Source: Hofstenia miamia
Lineage: Eukaryota > Xenacoelomorpha > Acoela > Hofsteniidae
NCBI GenBank assembly: GCA_900660155.1
Contig: CABFPE010000402.1
Span: 439,746 to 503,745 of the forward strand
Direction of reading: 5' to 3'
Length of the DNA stretch: 64,000 bases
Shown here piece after piece: positions 34,677 through 48,221 of this stretch (position 1 is its first letter; each line of letters starts with the position of its first letter). A program made the position numbers and the translations under genes. The notes below the pieces were generated by a model. That model did not search any database. It was not told the origin of the DNA and saw nothing but the letters and a program-made list of their open reading frames with translations.

Positions 34677-36853
34677 TGCGTAAATGTGTTGGATCCTGAA
34701 ACTATTAGAATATGACGTTGTGATTTAGGGTTTGATCATATATTTTGCAGTTAATCCAATGCGCTGGCAGTTATCTGTTATTATGTTCGGAGAGTGGGCG
34801 AAACTTCATTCATAAAATGCATATTTCAGTGGATTGCATTCAATCCTTCACTAGACATTACAATCCGCTGGTTTTTGACAGCATGATATGCGATAAATCT
34901 ATATAAGTATTGCATTCCTAAACATCAGATGCAAATATCTTGTTGGGAATATGTACAAAATGGATTATTCAAATATTTCACATTCAAAACTTTAATAATT
35001 TTCTAAATATTGGGTCAAGTTTAGCCAGACTCGTCTTAAAACGTTTTCTAAAGCTTCGAATTTCACTGTGTGTATTCATGCTATCCCTAAAGATCTTATA
35101 AGTAGAGGCCTATATCGTTTTTAAAAACTGACTATTTTGAGATGGTATCTATAATTCAAGAAAGACAGGTTGTGTGTTATGGTACAGGGAATCTACACGC
35201 ATTATCATCATCATCATCACCATCATCGTCTACAGAAAATTTGCATAGACAGTACAATTTCAACTCCTCCATGATATTAATGATTTTAAAAATCCAAAGA
35301 GATTCACATATCACTTTCAAAATCTCGCATAACTCACTTCTTTCATTTAAGAACTGGCTGAATTCACTGATTCAAAGCAATTATTGCCAGATAGAGTTGA
35401 AAATAGAACAAGACAAATATGTTTTAGTAATATAATTTTAATCTTTAAAGAAAGCTTTCCAACAAACCCCACTACTAGAATTGACCAAATTTATGGAAAT
35501 TATGAGTGTTAAATGTAGAACATTAGGATGCTCGCCTAGTATTTATGTTTTGTTTGAATTCTCTGTGTTACTTTTTTGGTATTGTGCAATACTCTATACT
35601 ACGTATATTGCTTATTGTTGGATAAATATGAAAAAATGTTGCCTAATGTGAATGCACACTATTTTTAAATATTGGCGACAGCAATTTTTTATATAAAATG
35701 AAGCCAATTATAACATTTAGCACATCAACACACCAAATCATTAGAATAGTTTAGAAGAGATAACGAAGAAATACGTGAAAGCGGTATTTTTAGGTACGCA
35801 CTTGGCAAATCGATGCAGAGCTGGACATGGATCAGTGTTGTCTATTTTCAAGGTTAAATGTAGTTACGAGCAAAGTGCCGCATGAAACGATGGGTCAGTT
35901 CAGAACTTAAAAGGATTGGTCGTGGGTCCCATGAGTCATCGGTCATATAACCCATGTCCAGATCTGAACCCATGTAACATCTAAGGCATCAAAGCAAAAT
36001 CTTGTTAGGATTTGATAGAGAATTGTTGGAATTTTACGTCAAAATCCTAAATGCCAACTAAATATTTAACTATCGCAATAGAAAAGATTCTTTCAAGCCT
36101 AAGATCTCACAGACTACTAAGGAGAATAGTCCACACTAAATCACGCTGAAATTATTTAGAGAAAAGTTCTTTCTAAAAAATGCGCAAAAACTTGTGCAGA
36201 ATGATTTTTATGTCACAGTCTCATTAATTTGTGTGGAAATTTTGCCTGAAACATTTGCATATATTTACATAATGGAGCATAATTGGTTGCAAAATATTGG
36301 TTAATTTTCATTTCTTCAAACTGTGGCTTATCGTTGAAAGACATTCTCCGTCGCTTCATTTATCAAAATATTCGACTGACATTGTCAAAAGAAGATCAAT
36401 TCTAACACAACTACTAGTTGTCACCAAAGGCTGTAAAGTCGACTGACCAAGCTCAAGTTAGTTTTCAATCAATTGCCATTTCATAAATCTTGATTCGCGA
36501 AGTCACAGCACACTAATTTTTACGAGACTTGTAGATTAAATATGCTTGGCATTCACTCTTTGACGTTGCAATACTTGCAGCCAAATTAGATTAGACAAGA
36601 GCATTTTCAATTTATTCAATGCGCTTTACTAATTGCTACCTGCTCATTGATGCATACCTATGAATTAAAGGGTTAGGTCACGGTATTTGCGACATGAGTA
36701 TCAAAAGTTTTGTTAAATATTAATAATTAAATTATAGACGTATACAGTAAACCAGCAGCACCTCATTTTTTGCTATCAACTTTTTTTAAAAGCTACTCAT
36801 TATCTTAATATTTTGAAATTTTCTTTCTGAATAACGTAGGGTATGGTTTTTAC

Positions 36854-37339
36854 TAGAGATGAGCGCGGTACAGGGTTCATAAAATTATTTCCACCGCAGA
36901 GAAAAAACTTCACCGCTAGCCGCCGCAATGTGCGCTTTTTTACCGCAAACCACTGCAGTAAATGAAATTTTACCATGGAATACTACAACAATGTCGATTC
37001 TAATATTCGTAAGAAAAGATAGATATTTCTGAATTGTTTTTAGGTTTATGAAGCTTTCGTAGAAAAGGGTAAAGACAATATCTTAGGTATTTTGTCAATT
37101 TGTTAAATTTTTATAGAGTAGTATCCAACTTTCCAATAAATGTGCAAAAATTACTTTTAATATTTTGTATGTGAAATCTATTTGTTGTTTTTTCAGAAAG
37201 TTTCAGAAATTTTTAATCTTAAAACAAAACACGTTATCTTCATAACTTTTATGCCACCGCAAATTGTTTTAATTCTACCGCCAACCAACGCAATTTTGTA
37301 AATCGTTACCGCGGTATTACCGCGCCGCACTAATCTCTA
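36854..37339. mobile_element. Non-autonomous hAT transposon (MITE)
   Basis: A 486-bp element flanked by a perfect 8-bp direct repeat, GTTTTTAC (36,846-36,853 and 37,340-37,347), the target-duplication size of hAT elements. The ends are imperfect inverted repeats starting TAGAGAT: left TAGAGATGAGCGCGGTA, right (reverse complement) TAGAGATTAGTGCGGCGCGG. Several ACCGC/CCGCAA-type repeats lie just inside both ends, as in hAT subterminal transposase sites. There is no transposase frame, so it would need an autonomous partner. It lies in STOX intron 3. Confidence 0.85.
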
Positions 37340-37951
37340 GTTTTTACTTCCTAGATTAAAGGCATCTGTTTATCAGAAATATATAGTAGATTAGGTATTT
37401 CGTTTTTCCTAAAGGGACTACAAAACGATGTCGCAAGCTGTTATATCAGAAACGAATTTTCAATAAGACACTAAAGTCATCGAGCCATGACTGATATTTT
37501 ACATTTTCAAAATTAAGGGTATACTTAAGTTTAATAAACACAGTCAAAAAAGATCACATGACTAACGTATCTGCAACTTAATTAATACTGTGACCTGACC
37601 CCTTTATTGCTACTAGGACTACTACTAAAGATAAGTGGTGAACTTTCAGAAACAAGAAAACACCCATTCAAATTTGAACATCGAAAGGATGAAATGACAA
37701 CATGATAACAATGCTCTAGAAAAAATATTTATAACAAACAATACAAAAGGAGGCTGTTAAAATTTAAAACATGATGGGGAAAGACTGAAATGATACACAG
37801 CCATGATAGAAATGATCTGGGACAATGTACAACACATAACGGTCGTAGTAAACATACCTTCAAAGCTAAAATACAAACAAATTACAGTGATGCAAACGTC
37901 TCAGTTGCAGAAGTTAAAATTAAAAATGCAAATATTATGAATTATACATAC

Positions 37952-38067
37952 CTGGTCTGTAAGTTTGTCTTGATCCGTTAGATTTTGAATGCATATACAG
38001 AGAACGTCGTGCAGAGGGATAAAATGCGATTGAGGTACCAACATAATTTCAAAAGGACACACCTCAC
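37952..38067 (-). CDS. STOX1: STOX coding exon 3
   Basis: 116 bases between acceptor ATTTAG and donor CAG/GTATGT. With one base from exon 2 it starts Gly-Glu-Val, the counterpart of the STOX Gly-Asp-Val. It then encodes PQSHFIPLHDVLCICI, matching the conserved QSQF(I/V)PLGEVLCCAI of vertebrate STOX1 at the start of the Storkhead domain. It ends in phase 0, as exon 4 requires. Confidence 0.92.
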
Positions 38068-38802
38068 CTAAATATAATTCACTAAATAAATATTAAATAA
38101 GTCCTCTAAAATGACATCGCTTTACAAAAACCCATGACAATGAATATTTAAACAAAGAGGCTATTAAGATAGTCTTAAAATACACATCGAATTGATGAAC
38201 AAATCATTAAATCTAGTTAAGCGGACTACTCATGATAAGAGTTAAACTACTCATTACAGATTAAATAGTAAAAAATTTTAATGCAATTTCGATGCTAGGC
38301 GAGCAAAAATTGCGAAGAAGGTTAGTATTAATTGCTTACATTAATAATGACAGTAGCAAAAACAAAATACCGAGTGTGTGGTTGTGAGTTGTGCACACAA
38401 AAATGTTATCCTGGTTGTATGAAGAAATACATATGGTTTGCACACAGTGAAAAATTGAAAAGCTTTATTTAATGATCTAAAATTATGGCCTTCAACACTA
38501 AAAATTATATGTAAACACTGAAAGCAATAATATCTACTGTATGACATGCAATTTATGATGCTCTTGTGTAGTAACTGTTGCTACACAACTGTACGAGAAG
38601 TATGAATTTTTCGGTATTCAGGGAATTTTATATTTTAGTGTCATTCTCGCAAAAATAAGTATGAAAGCAACGTTGTCAACTTTAAGAATATCAATAAATT
38701 CAATGATCAGACAATATCATAATTCTCATATAAACAAAACAGAAAAATATATTTGGTAAATTCAGATTTGATATAAATTCATCAACGCTCCAGGTGATTA
38801 GG

Positions 38803-38817
38803 TAGCGCCCCCTGGTG
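38803..38817 (-). promoter_or_regulatory. CTCF-like motif upstream of STOX exon 3
   Basis: On the minus strand CACCAGGGGGCGCTA matches the CTCF core in all but the first position of CCASYAGRKGGCRS (A instead of C). It stands out in AT-rich sequence, about 740 bases upstream of exon 3 in transcription order. Confidence 0.45.
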
Positions 38818-40429
38818 TTTAATACTAAAGTAATCAGAATGAGAAACGAGGCGAATAATTCCCACCAACGTAATTCATATCGGTTGAGTGTTTATCTATT
38901 ATTGACACGTTAATATAATACACAATCCACAACTACTAATACTACAGGTAGTATAAATAACCTGCCAAATCACTCGCAGATCAAAGCTTTGGTCGTGACC
39001 GTGAAATTACAGTGACGTTAGCCGCTAAAAAACAAAAGAAAAACCATTGTTTGAAGTATCAATGCTACAAGCACAACATCTCAATTGTGTACAACAACGT
39101 GTGGGATTATTAAATGATATAATAGCAATTGACGTAAGTCAAAGAAATGACTTGTTTAGAATATAGTGGCTGTTACGTAAAATACTACTCAATTTGGCTC
39201 GCGATTCATAAAATCAACTCCTGTATAAATCAATGTATTAAAAAATTGCATTCTGGATTTAACGCAATTAGAGAACGATTGCAAGTATGAAAAATGGTCA
39301 TGCCATGCAAATGTATTTTGGAGTAGGGTTCCTAACGCCAGACCAAAATTTCAATCCCCAAACTAAAATCTTGAAATTTTCTAACCCGGTAATTACACTT
39401 AAAAAATCGTCGCACAATCCATGAGCGCTGAACTTATCTCGAATGCTGAGCACATAGTGTTTTTCAATGTACATCCAAATCAACTCTGTGTCCATCTTAA
39501 AATTTTAAAAGAAAACGAATTTACAATATCGAAGGAGCCTTAAAGCCGTAAATATAATAGTATTGTGTTTTTAACATGTTATGCTGCATGTTCTAGTAAA
39601 AAGCTTTATAGTGACATTTTGAAGTCATCTAGGTGATATGGAGATATAGTCTACGAATATTCGAGCTGTTCACAAGCCCAGTTCAGAAAATATCTTAAAG
39701 CTCGGATAGTTCGTCTATGCACTGCTAATTCATAAATAGCCTATTTAATGCTGGCGTTTGCTAACAAAGCAATTTATTTACAAAACAGCAAACTTAGAAT
39801 TCCGTAGAAAGTTTAAAGATTAAATTATATAGAATACAAAGATATATTTCGGAATGATTACTAGATAATGAAACGGGATTCGTAAACAAATATGCGAAAG
39901 CAATATTGAAAAACTAAAATGCGTTTATTGAAATATTATCAAATAATTTTTAACAATGTTTTTATGCTAAATTCAACTTTATGCAATATGTGATTTCGGT
40001 GATCTGGTAGTAAATTTATTTTTCCCGACTGGAAACTAACATATAGGCTTTAGTAATTATTTATAACATAGTGTCAGTTTCTGATTTTTTTCCAATGGAA
40101 CGCAATGGCAGTAAAATGAATCTCTTAAGTTAAAGAATAAGAAACTGATACGTTAAGCAAAAAACATTTAAAATCAGTGTTTTTAATAGAACTCAATTGT
40201 GTCGCCTACATTGCAAAGACCCATATATTGAGATTTTTAAAATATTAAACGATGTTTTACGATAAATGTGAAATTAAATAATCTTGACAGCACACAAAAT
40301 TGCTTCGGGCTAATGTCGAGCAACATTGGTCTGAAGTATGATAGTATTTTAAAAGTATACTGTATCACTACATTGTGATGGCTATAATTAGTATGTTTAA
40401 CTGAATCAAAATCAAGATAACTCCAGTTT

Positions 40430-40590
40430 CAGTTTAAAATTGGATTTCGCGTTAATTTGTTTTCAGTTCTATATTTGCAAATTGTTGATTACTAAACAAG
40501 ACACGAAGCTACAAAACAAATTAATTTCAGTATTAATTCAGTTTTATATATTCAGTTGCAGTATTTATTTCAGTTTGTTAAACACACACA
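40430..40590 (+). repeat. TTCAGT-rich cluster, copy 1
   Basis: Many TTCAGT/TTTCAG words within 160 bases, ending TTCAGTTTGTTAAACACACA. A similar cluster at 46,970-47,070 ends TTCAGTTGAACACAC. Family unknown. The right edge runs into CAGTGGCGTACGCAAGGG, which resembles ends of some DNA transposons but has no partner. Confidence 0.4.
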
Positions 40591-43500
40591 GTGGCGTACG
40601 CAAGGGTGATATGGTGGAATATCCGCCCATCAGGATTTCAAAATTGATTTTGATTAGTTGTATCAAAAAATTTTCAGCAAAAAAATTTAAAAATCTTCAA
40701 AAACTAAAGTGATAAATGCTTTTCTAGGGTTCATTTTTTCAATATTTTCAAAAATTTCGATTTTGGTCACTCGCTTACGGTTGCGTCAGAAAATTTTGCG
40801 TATTCCCCTGAATACACCAACCATAAGATAATAATGAAAAATTGACAGAACTCCATAGTCAAAGGGAGCCAAGAAACAAAATTATAAACATTTAATAGAA
40901 TAAAATAATCTTCCCATAAAAGCTAATATTTGGCTTTGGGAATGGAAAATAGACGCTGGGGCATTATTAAGACTAAAAACAAGTCATAGTCAAGTCTTGA
41001 AAAGCACTTCCTACAGTATTAATATACCAAGTCCTAATTACGGAATGTTGCTATTGCGCCATATGACGAATTTTACATAAATGGAAAACGCCAATGCCCC
41101 GTGGAATGAAGAAAATTCTTTTAAGAAAAAGTAAGGTTTGTTGCATTTTCTGAGACAGTTCCTCCATTGAACACTGCACTACATCAAATCATGGTCAAAT
41201 TGTGATGAGACGTTCTACATTCGAAAATTGTTGAGTAATATCTTCAGCGACGTGCAAAATCGCTAACATCCAACTTGAATTACTAGTATAAATGAATCTA
41301 ATTTTAATACAGAATATAATTACTAACAAAATGTAAAGTTATTTTGCAAAAGAGCTTATAATCGACCGATTACACAGCGGAGCAAAAAATGAGGAATCAG
41401 ATTTTTGGCAAAAGATATGAAAACAGAAATCGTTGAATACATTACATTATTCAAAATGTTATGCCGGTTATTACGGTAACCATGAAAAAAACTTTTTAAA
41501 TTATTCATTCTTTGAGGAAAAAACGTTTCTGCTAGTGGTTACAATACTGCAAGTTTAAATTATAGTCTATCAATTTCCTGACTTGAATTTCCTTACTTTT
41601 GTCGGACTTGGACTAAAAAATTCCTTAGTAGTCCATGAAGTCGAAAGCTTATTTCACTTAAATAGTTTTGAAAATCGAATTTAATAGAATAATAAGGTAC
41701 ATAATATAAATAAAAATAGATCTAGAAAACCAAATTTATGTCTTCACCAAAGTAAATTAGTTAACATGACACCATCAATTGTTGTGCCGAATTTGGAATT
41801 CCCCAAACATTATGAGGGTATGCGTCCCTGCATGCAACCCAAGGGGAAAATTTAAGAATAATGAATGTTTGAGAAAAAAACAAGCATTAGAAAAATATCT
41901 AATTCACGAAAAAACCCATGGAGTTCCCGAATCCTATTGGAATTTCTATCATGTGTTAGAAAGCACCTGTATATTTATACACACATCTCATTCATGTGGA
42001 TAATATTCCGTGGAAGAACGGTTTACCAACTCCGAAGGCACCCAGCAGTGTATATTCTAATTTCCAGTAAAATTTACCTGAAATAAAAATCATAAAAAAA
42101 CATTGTTTTTTTCGACGTGTTTTAGACACGATTTTTTCTCCTTGTCTTAAACAGTACAACGCTGGCACAATATATTAATTCGCTACTTTATTCTAGTTTT
42201 TATTATCACTAAAATATCAGAGCTCAAATTGAATTTCTTTTATTTGCATACAAAACTAGAAATCCCCAAATTTAATCCACGTCTAAATAGGGAAAAACTC
42301 GCAAAAATGAAGCGTAGTTAAGAATAAACAGTGGAGAAATGGTTTACATATTTTGCATTATCGGAATCCATTTGTAGAATATTTTCACGTTTAAAGGGAA
42401 CTGAATTTACAATTAAGAGTCGCTAATGAGTGGAACACGTAGTGCGGGTGGTCGTCCAAGTGAAAGAAACACTTACTCAAAACAAACGACAATTTGTAAT
42501 TGAAAGTGCCAAACACAACACTTCAATTAAGATAAGGCCTTATTAAACACAGCTTAAAAGCAACTACAAATTGATCATGTTACTTCCCGCTGTTATATTT
42601 TCTACACTTTGTAGAAAATGAAAGGTTGCCGAGTATGCAATTGAAGCCCGAAGGCATGTTTATTAAAAGGTCAGAGGTATGAAAATATCTAGTCAGTCTG
42701 TTATCCAATAATTACTTTTAGGCTAAGGAAGCCTTCAACTTTTTCGCTTAAACAATAAATATTGTTTATGAAATTTGTGATATCAAAAAAAATCGACACC
42801 TAAACCTCAACATCGAATCAAAATTATACATGCAATTTTTATACATGTTTAGCCGTAAAAAATTCTGGAGATTTCTTAATTGGATTTGATTACTTTTCCT
42901 AACTATTATTGAGAATCATGTCGTGCTAATACAAAATGGTTAAATATCTGCTCATTTAATGCATGGTATTTCATTTAACCGGAGGTATAGTTTTCCCATT
43001 TTTGCCAAAACGAATTATTGTTAATATGAAAATACTATGGAAAATAAACAAGAATATTATATTTGATACGTTAGGAATAAATTCTAATGAATTCCATCAT
43101 TTTTAACTGCTAAAACTAACATTTAATTTATTTCAAAAAATCAGAAATTTTTTCATTTTAGTGATACCACTGAATTTTTTAATATTCCAAATTTATAGTA
43201 CTGATATGAAGAATATTTGTGCAAAGCTGCATTTTAATATGATAATCCAACTCAGAGTTAGATAGCGCGAGGAAGTTCTCCCTCCCCGGCCCCAGGAGCC
43301 CAAGAAAGCCCAAGTCTAGCAGGGTTAAGCCTCATTGTAAAAGAATTGATGTTTATGACATAGTGATTTCCTTAAAACCTCTCTACTGAAAAATTACTAT
43401 ATTGATATCAACTCCTTGCTAAGATTAAGAACTCGTTAATGTAGAGTTCCAATATTATTTCTGATGCGAAACTAAGAAATGCCGCATTGGGAATCCTACT

Positions 43501-45318
43501 TACGTATAATACAATTTAAACATTTCTTATAATCATCAAAATTGTTGATTTTAAGGAGTGACCTAATTGAGATTTGCTTTAGCCAAATTTGCAAATGATA
43601 AAAAGGAAAGTTATAAACTTGGATTAGAGTCAATTAGGCAAAATACTTGAGCTTGAGTTTATTACCGTCTGGGGCTGTATACTTGCAAATCGGAATGCAT
43701 AAGCAAATAAGTATGAATTTCACTTGAAGTATAAACAGTTTACACTTGGAATGGTTAGCTGTCAACAGTGTTTATCCTCAGTTACAAAACTAGACTAACA
43801 GCTGATGTCTCCTAAAACAACAGCAACACCTGAGCGGAATTTTAACAAGCGACATATTACCGTAGAAATATGTGCGCTAACTGCATTCCTTGCTTTTGGA
43901 TTGCAGGAAAGATATGTGATAACAGATTATAACATAGCTGTTTATTCTCTCTGGATTATAATAAAAACAGCAGTCCCTTATCATTAAAGTTGAATACACT
44001 GCATCTAAACGAAGTTAAACTCAATAAATCGCATCAATGAGAATATATGCAACACAGCAACAATGAAGTTAAATAACACGCGTCCATAATGACTGCAAAC
44101 ACAAAACTATATGGCCCATAAAACCATTTTAATTCTCAATTGGTTTACAACTCGCCTGACATGTTATTGAAATAGTTCAATGTGCATAATGTAAATTCCA
44201 CTTTTCATAGAATACTGTGTTTTATGCGCAGTCGACTAAAGGTGTTCGAACACCATTTGGAGCAACTTTTTCTACTTTAAAGAATAATTTAGAGTTTTCA
44301 CATAGTGGTTAATTACATCATTTGTTATGACATTTTATCAGGTGCACAGGGCCATAGGGGATTGAGCCAAACAAATATTGTTATTATGATTCTGTAGATT
44401 AGTATTTTTCACTTTCTAGGTTTCCGGCCATGTGCCGAACACCTGATCAGTTTTTAATGAAATGCACTAAAATCTTAAATTTCCATATAAAATAACATTT
44501 TAATAATATGCTTGACTTCTGGATTAGCAAAAAGCGTATTTTTTTTACAAAAAGAACGTTTTAAACGTTTAAAATAAGATTTGACTTTAATATTTTAACA
44601 AGGAATAAAAAATGGTTTAGACATCCTAGATGCCCTAACATGATTGCTTTACTATTTAAACAATTCAAGAATATTTGCTTAAACAAGAATACAAACATTC
44701 TTTCTATATTTACTTATTTTAAAGTATATATTGCTTGGATATCCAGGAAAAATTTAATTAGTCTTTTCAAACAATGAAATTCGTGTAAAATTGGTCAAAT
44801 TTTAATTGAAAATTCAGTACTTACTTTTCATATTGAACAACAACAATCTCTAAAAAACATATAATACCCCAGACCAAGCCCACTTTTAATAAAAATCAAA
44901 ATTCTTAGTTTGATGTTAATACTAAATAGTATTCAGAAGTCCTTTCCTTGTTATTCAGCCGCAGGAAAATGGCAAGAAATATATAATTAATGATGCTATT
45001 AAAATTCGGATGTGTTCAATCGCTCCATAATTATTGGTGTTATTAATATAAGTAACTCATTGTTGTGTTTTTTATATCACTTGGACTGTTCGAATTTGGT
45101 AAACGCGACAAAAATATGTTTATTCAACTTGAGTCGAATATGGAAGTAGAAGGGTTAAGGTTTTTAAATGTAAAAGGCTAATTGCAATAATCTACTACAG
45201 AGGTGCTCAATTGATTGCAAAATTGGCAGCTAAATTTTGCCATGTCTTCCTAATAATAAAATATATGGAGATTAAAATATAAGTACTTTGATGAATAAAC
45301 TTTATTAATCAAGATTTG

Positions 45319-45447
45319 ATCGATATATATATATATATATATATNNNNNNNNNNNNNNNNNNNNNNNNNNNNNNNNNNNNNNNNNNNNNNNNNNNNNNNN
45401 NNNNNNNNNNNNNNNNNNNNNNNNNNNNNNNNNNNNNNNNNNNNNNN

Positions 45448-45481
<34 letters not shown>

Positions 45482-45497
45482 TATATATATATATATA
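45319..45497. repeat. (TA)n microsatellite with 103-N gap
   Basis: TA runs on both sides of N at 45,345-45,447. Open frames here translate only the TA repeat. Confidence 0.95.
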
Positions 45498-46299
45498 ACT
45501 GTCAGCAAAAATTAACCTTAGTCGTTTCTTTTTATGTAGATAGACAAGCCAAAGCCTTTGGTTGTACCCATGCGAAAATCCAGAGTTTTTCTTAATCGAA
45601 TATAAAAGAGGAGTCAATAATCATTCACGTTGTATATTCTGATTTTAGAGAATTTATTATTTAGTGAGATGTATGCATTTAAATTTATTTTGCAAAAACC
45701 ATCAAAAATGTAAAGCTATAAATTCTTAAGCAGCTTAAGGTTAATTTATGCACAGATTTAAAACAATTTAGATTATTATTTTCTTCGTTGGTTACACATG
45801 CGAAAGTGAAATTAAAACGACTAGGTGCTTGGATTTATGTAGAGTAGTTGCAAGAAATATTTTTGTGCTAATATACGCACAACACTATTTGGTAACCAAA
45901 TGCAAACATTTAAAGAAGGGGTTAATATCTGCTACATGGAGAGCTTAACCTCCAGCTATAGTGTTTAACTAAATTTTATTCTGAAAAAATTTCAGTTTCA
46001 GTTTTATATTGAAGTTGGTAGAAAGTGGGAATATTTTAAGCATATATTTGTTAAGTTAAGTACAATTACCACCAAAATGATTGATTAAAATAACGGACAA
46101 AATGTTACAAAATTAAACACTTCTCATGAAGACAATATTAGCAATTTGCCATTAAATGTTTACAAACCGTCTGAAACTAAAACACATTATTTAACTTTAA
46201 ACAGCCTGGGGTTTTTAAAAAATTTTCATGATCCTATAAAAAATTTTAAACGGTGATGCTCAATCTGAAAAGACCACATTATAGAGGAGTCTTCTCTTT

Positions 46300-46560
46300 C
46301 TTTTTCCGCGACTTCTGACTTTGCGCACGGCACGCCTCGAAGAGTTTGGAATATCTTTGCACTTATCAAGCAACAGTCAGCCATATCGGTACACTTTAAC
46401 AGGAATTTTCATTTCATTAAAGCATGTTCCTCAATAGAACTGCGCATACATCACGATTTTCAAATTTGCTAATAGGCTTGGAGAACATTCTTTGTAAATG
46501 TGGAAAAACGGTTTGGTTTGTCCTTTATAATAGACGCTGGGCAAGTTAAGGTTAAGCGTC
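46300..46560 (+). repeat. Dispersed repeat R1, copy 2
   Basis: Best match to copy 1 is 46,450-46,512 against about 2,913-2,980 (CAAATTTGCTAATAGGCTTGG...AATGTGGAAAA), plus a weaker match around the GCGCACGGCAC block. Same strand as copies 1 and 3. Confidence 0.5.
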
Positions 46561-46969
46561 AAGCAACTCAATCACGTTTTTATTACTAAACTGCTAACAA
46601 TAACATCACAACCAAACAAACGAAGTTTGCTGTTAGGTAACAAGTGATTTTTAGTGTTCCATAGCTATTGCTAATTTCGTTAGCTTAGAGTTATTACTGT
46701 ATTAGTTGTTAGTTATTTATTAATATAACTTAAAACTCAAACAGAAAAAGGCATTTAACTCATTCAAAACAGATGAATAAAAAATTTTAACAATTTCTTG
46801 TTGTAATGTGCTAAATAAATGATCTAAGAATTTTTCAAATTAGGATGCGGTTAAAGAAAAGAATTTACCAAAAGTTATAGCCAAGCCATCATAAGCATGT
46901 TGCCCCAAAAATACATGAAAATTAACGGTATATCTGGAATGAAATTAAAAAACAAATTTGTTCGTTGCA

Positions 46970-47070
46970 GTTTTAATTCAGTCTTTTAGTTCTGAGTTTC
47001 AGTTATAATTTCGATTTTGATCAATTCACTTCAGTACAATTAGTTTCAGTTTCAGTTGAACACACTACCT
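46970..47070 (+). repeat. TTCAGT-rich cluster, copy 2
   Basis: Resembles 40,430-40,590 in word content and in its end (TTCAGTTGAACACAC). Confidence 0.4.
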
Positions 47071-47108
47071 CCAGCTCTACGGCCCCTCATGTTTGTGAAA
47101 ATCACTTG

Positions 47109-47133
47109 TGTAATGTAATGAAATTACATTACA
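47109..47133. repeat. Perfect 11-bp hairpin
   Basis: TGTAATGTAAT, three bases GAA, then ATTACATTACA. It lies in STOX intron 2. Confidence 0.9.
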
Positions 47134-48221
47134 ATGGAGTTCCTAAACTGGTGCTATACATCTGGCAAAAATCACCAAACATTTAAAATGAAATAATTAA
47201 CAATTGTGTGAAATCGTAATTATATCAAACATATAGCAGGCTGTAAAAAATTATTTTTTTTCAAATCTGATTTTTTAATTTTTAACTGTTGTATTTTGTA
47301 AGAAACCACCGATCACAATTATTCACTTGCATTCGAATCCCTTCGTGTGATGCCCACTTATAATAAATCGTAATTTATCCCAGAACGATGATTGAAAGAT
47401 AAATCGAGGTGGATTAATTCATAATCCAAAGCTGAATGTCTGAAATTCTAACGATGTCGAAATAGTGTTACAATCAGTTATGAAACTATCTTGAATGTGT
47501 TAGTGTTAATTTGGCCACAGCTATATCCCTAAGATTTTCTTATTGATACTCCACGTGTTGAAACGATAAAATTTGCCAATGCACGTAATTTAGAGTTAGA
47601 ACAAAATTTATGAATGCAAAATCAAACGGTATCCCAATGAGAAATAATAGCGATTTCAACTTGAACTAAACCCCTCCCAGAACACCATTGGACATCACAG
47701 GATTTTTAACCTAGTATTGATTAAACTACTTCAAATAAGTGCACTAATCTTAATTATGTAAGAAAAAAAGAGCCAACCTGTAGCAGAATACCGCCAACAT
47801 TGCCGTAAATTATAATAATTGAGCTAAACTCCTGTCCCAGTTAATAAGTAAACCGGTTTTTTAGGAAAATGAGGTAGTGTGATATAAACACGAGTATAAT
47901 TTCAAGTTTTGATTTTCATTTTTTTTATAATATGCACAAGATCCTAAACTATCTAATTCGAGCAAAAACCATGGTATTTACACTATAATAAAACCCAATT
48001 ATTGATATAAAACTTTACAGAGTTTAGTTTAATAAATTTTAAAAAATCATATTTAAATCCAACAATTCTGACTAATAGTGTTCAGAAACAATGTATAGAC
48101 AATACACTGCTCAGCTGTACAACTCAGACGGTTTGCGAACATAGGAATTACAAACTATGGATACATTCGGTAAAAACTTGCGAAGTTTAAGTCAGGGAAG
48201 CTTACTATGTAGACAGAATAA

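Larger units (their letters stand above)
34225..37951 (-). other. STOX intron 3
   Basis: About 3.7 kb. It contains a TA microsatellite (34,644-34,671), an ATC-rich run near 35,200 and a 486-bp hAT MITE (36,854-37,339). No alternative exon was recognised. Confidence 0.8.

Noticed and set aside
35142-35435. 97-codon plus-strand frame with ATG
   Set aside because: It runs through an ATC-rich low-complexity stretch in STOX intron 3 and shows no domain or splice context.
37790-37981. 63-codon plus-strand frame
   Set aside because: It overlaps STOX exon 3 on the opposite strand; the minus-strand reading has conserved STOX motifs and matching splice phases.
43255-43330. GC-rich patch as an exon
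   Set aside because: No open frame with splice sites fits either strand, and STOX phases already join without it.
43805-43987. 60-codon frame with ATG
   Set aside because: It lies within STOX intron 2 and has no recognisable domain or fitting splice sites.
45305-45617. Frames of 60-102 codons encoding Tyr-Ile repeats
   Set aside because: They translate a TA microsatellite and the N gap.
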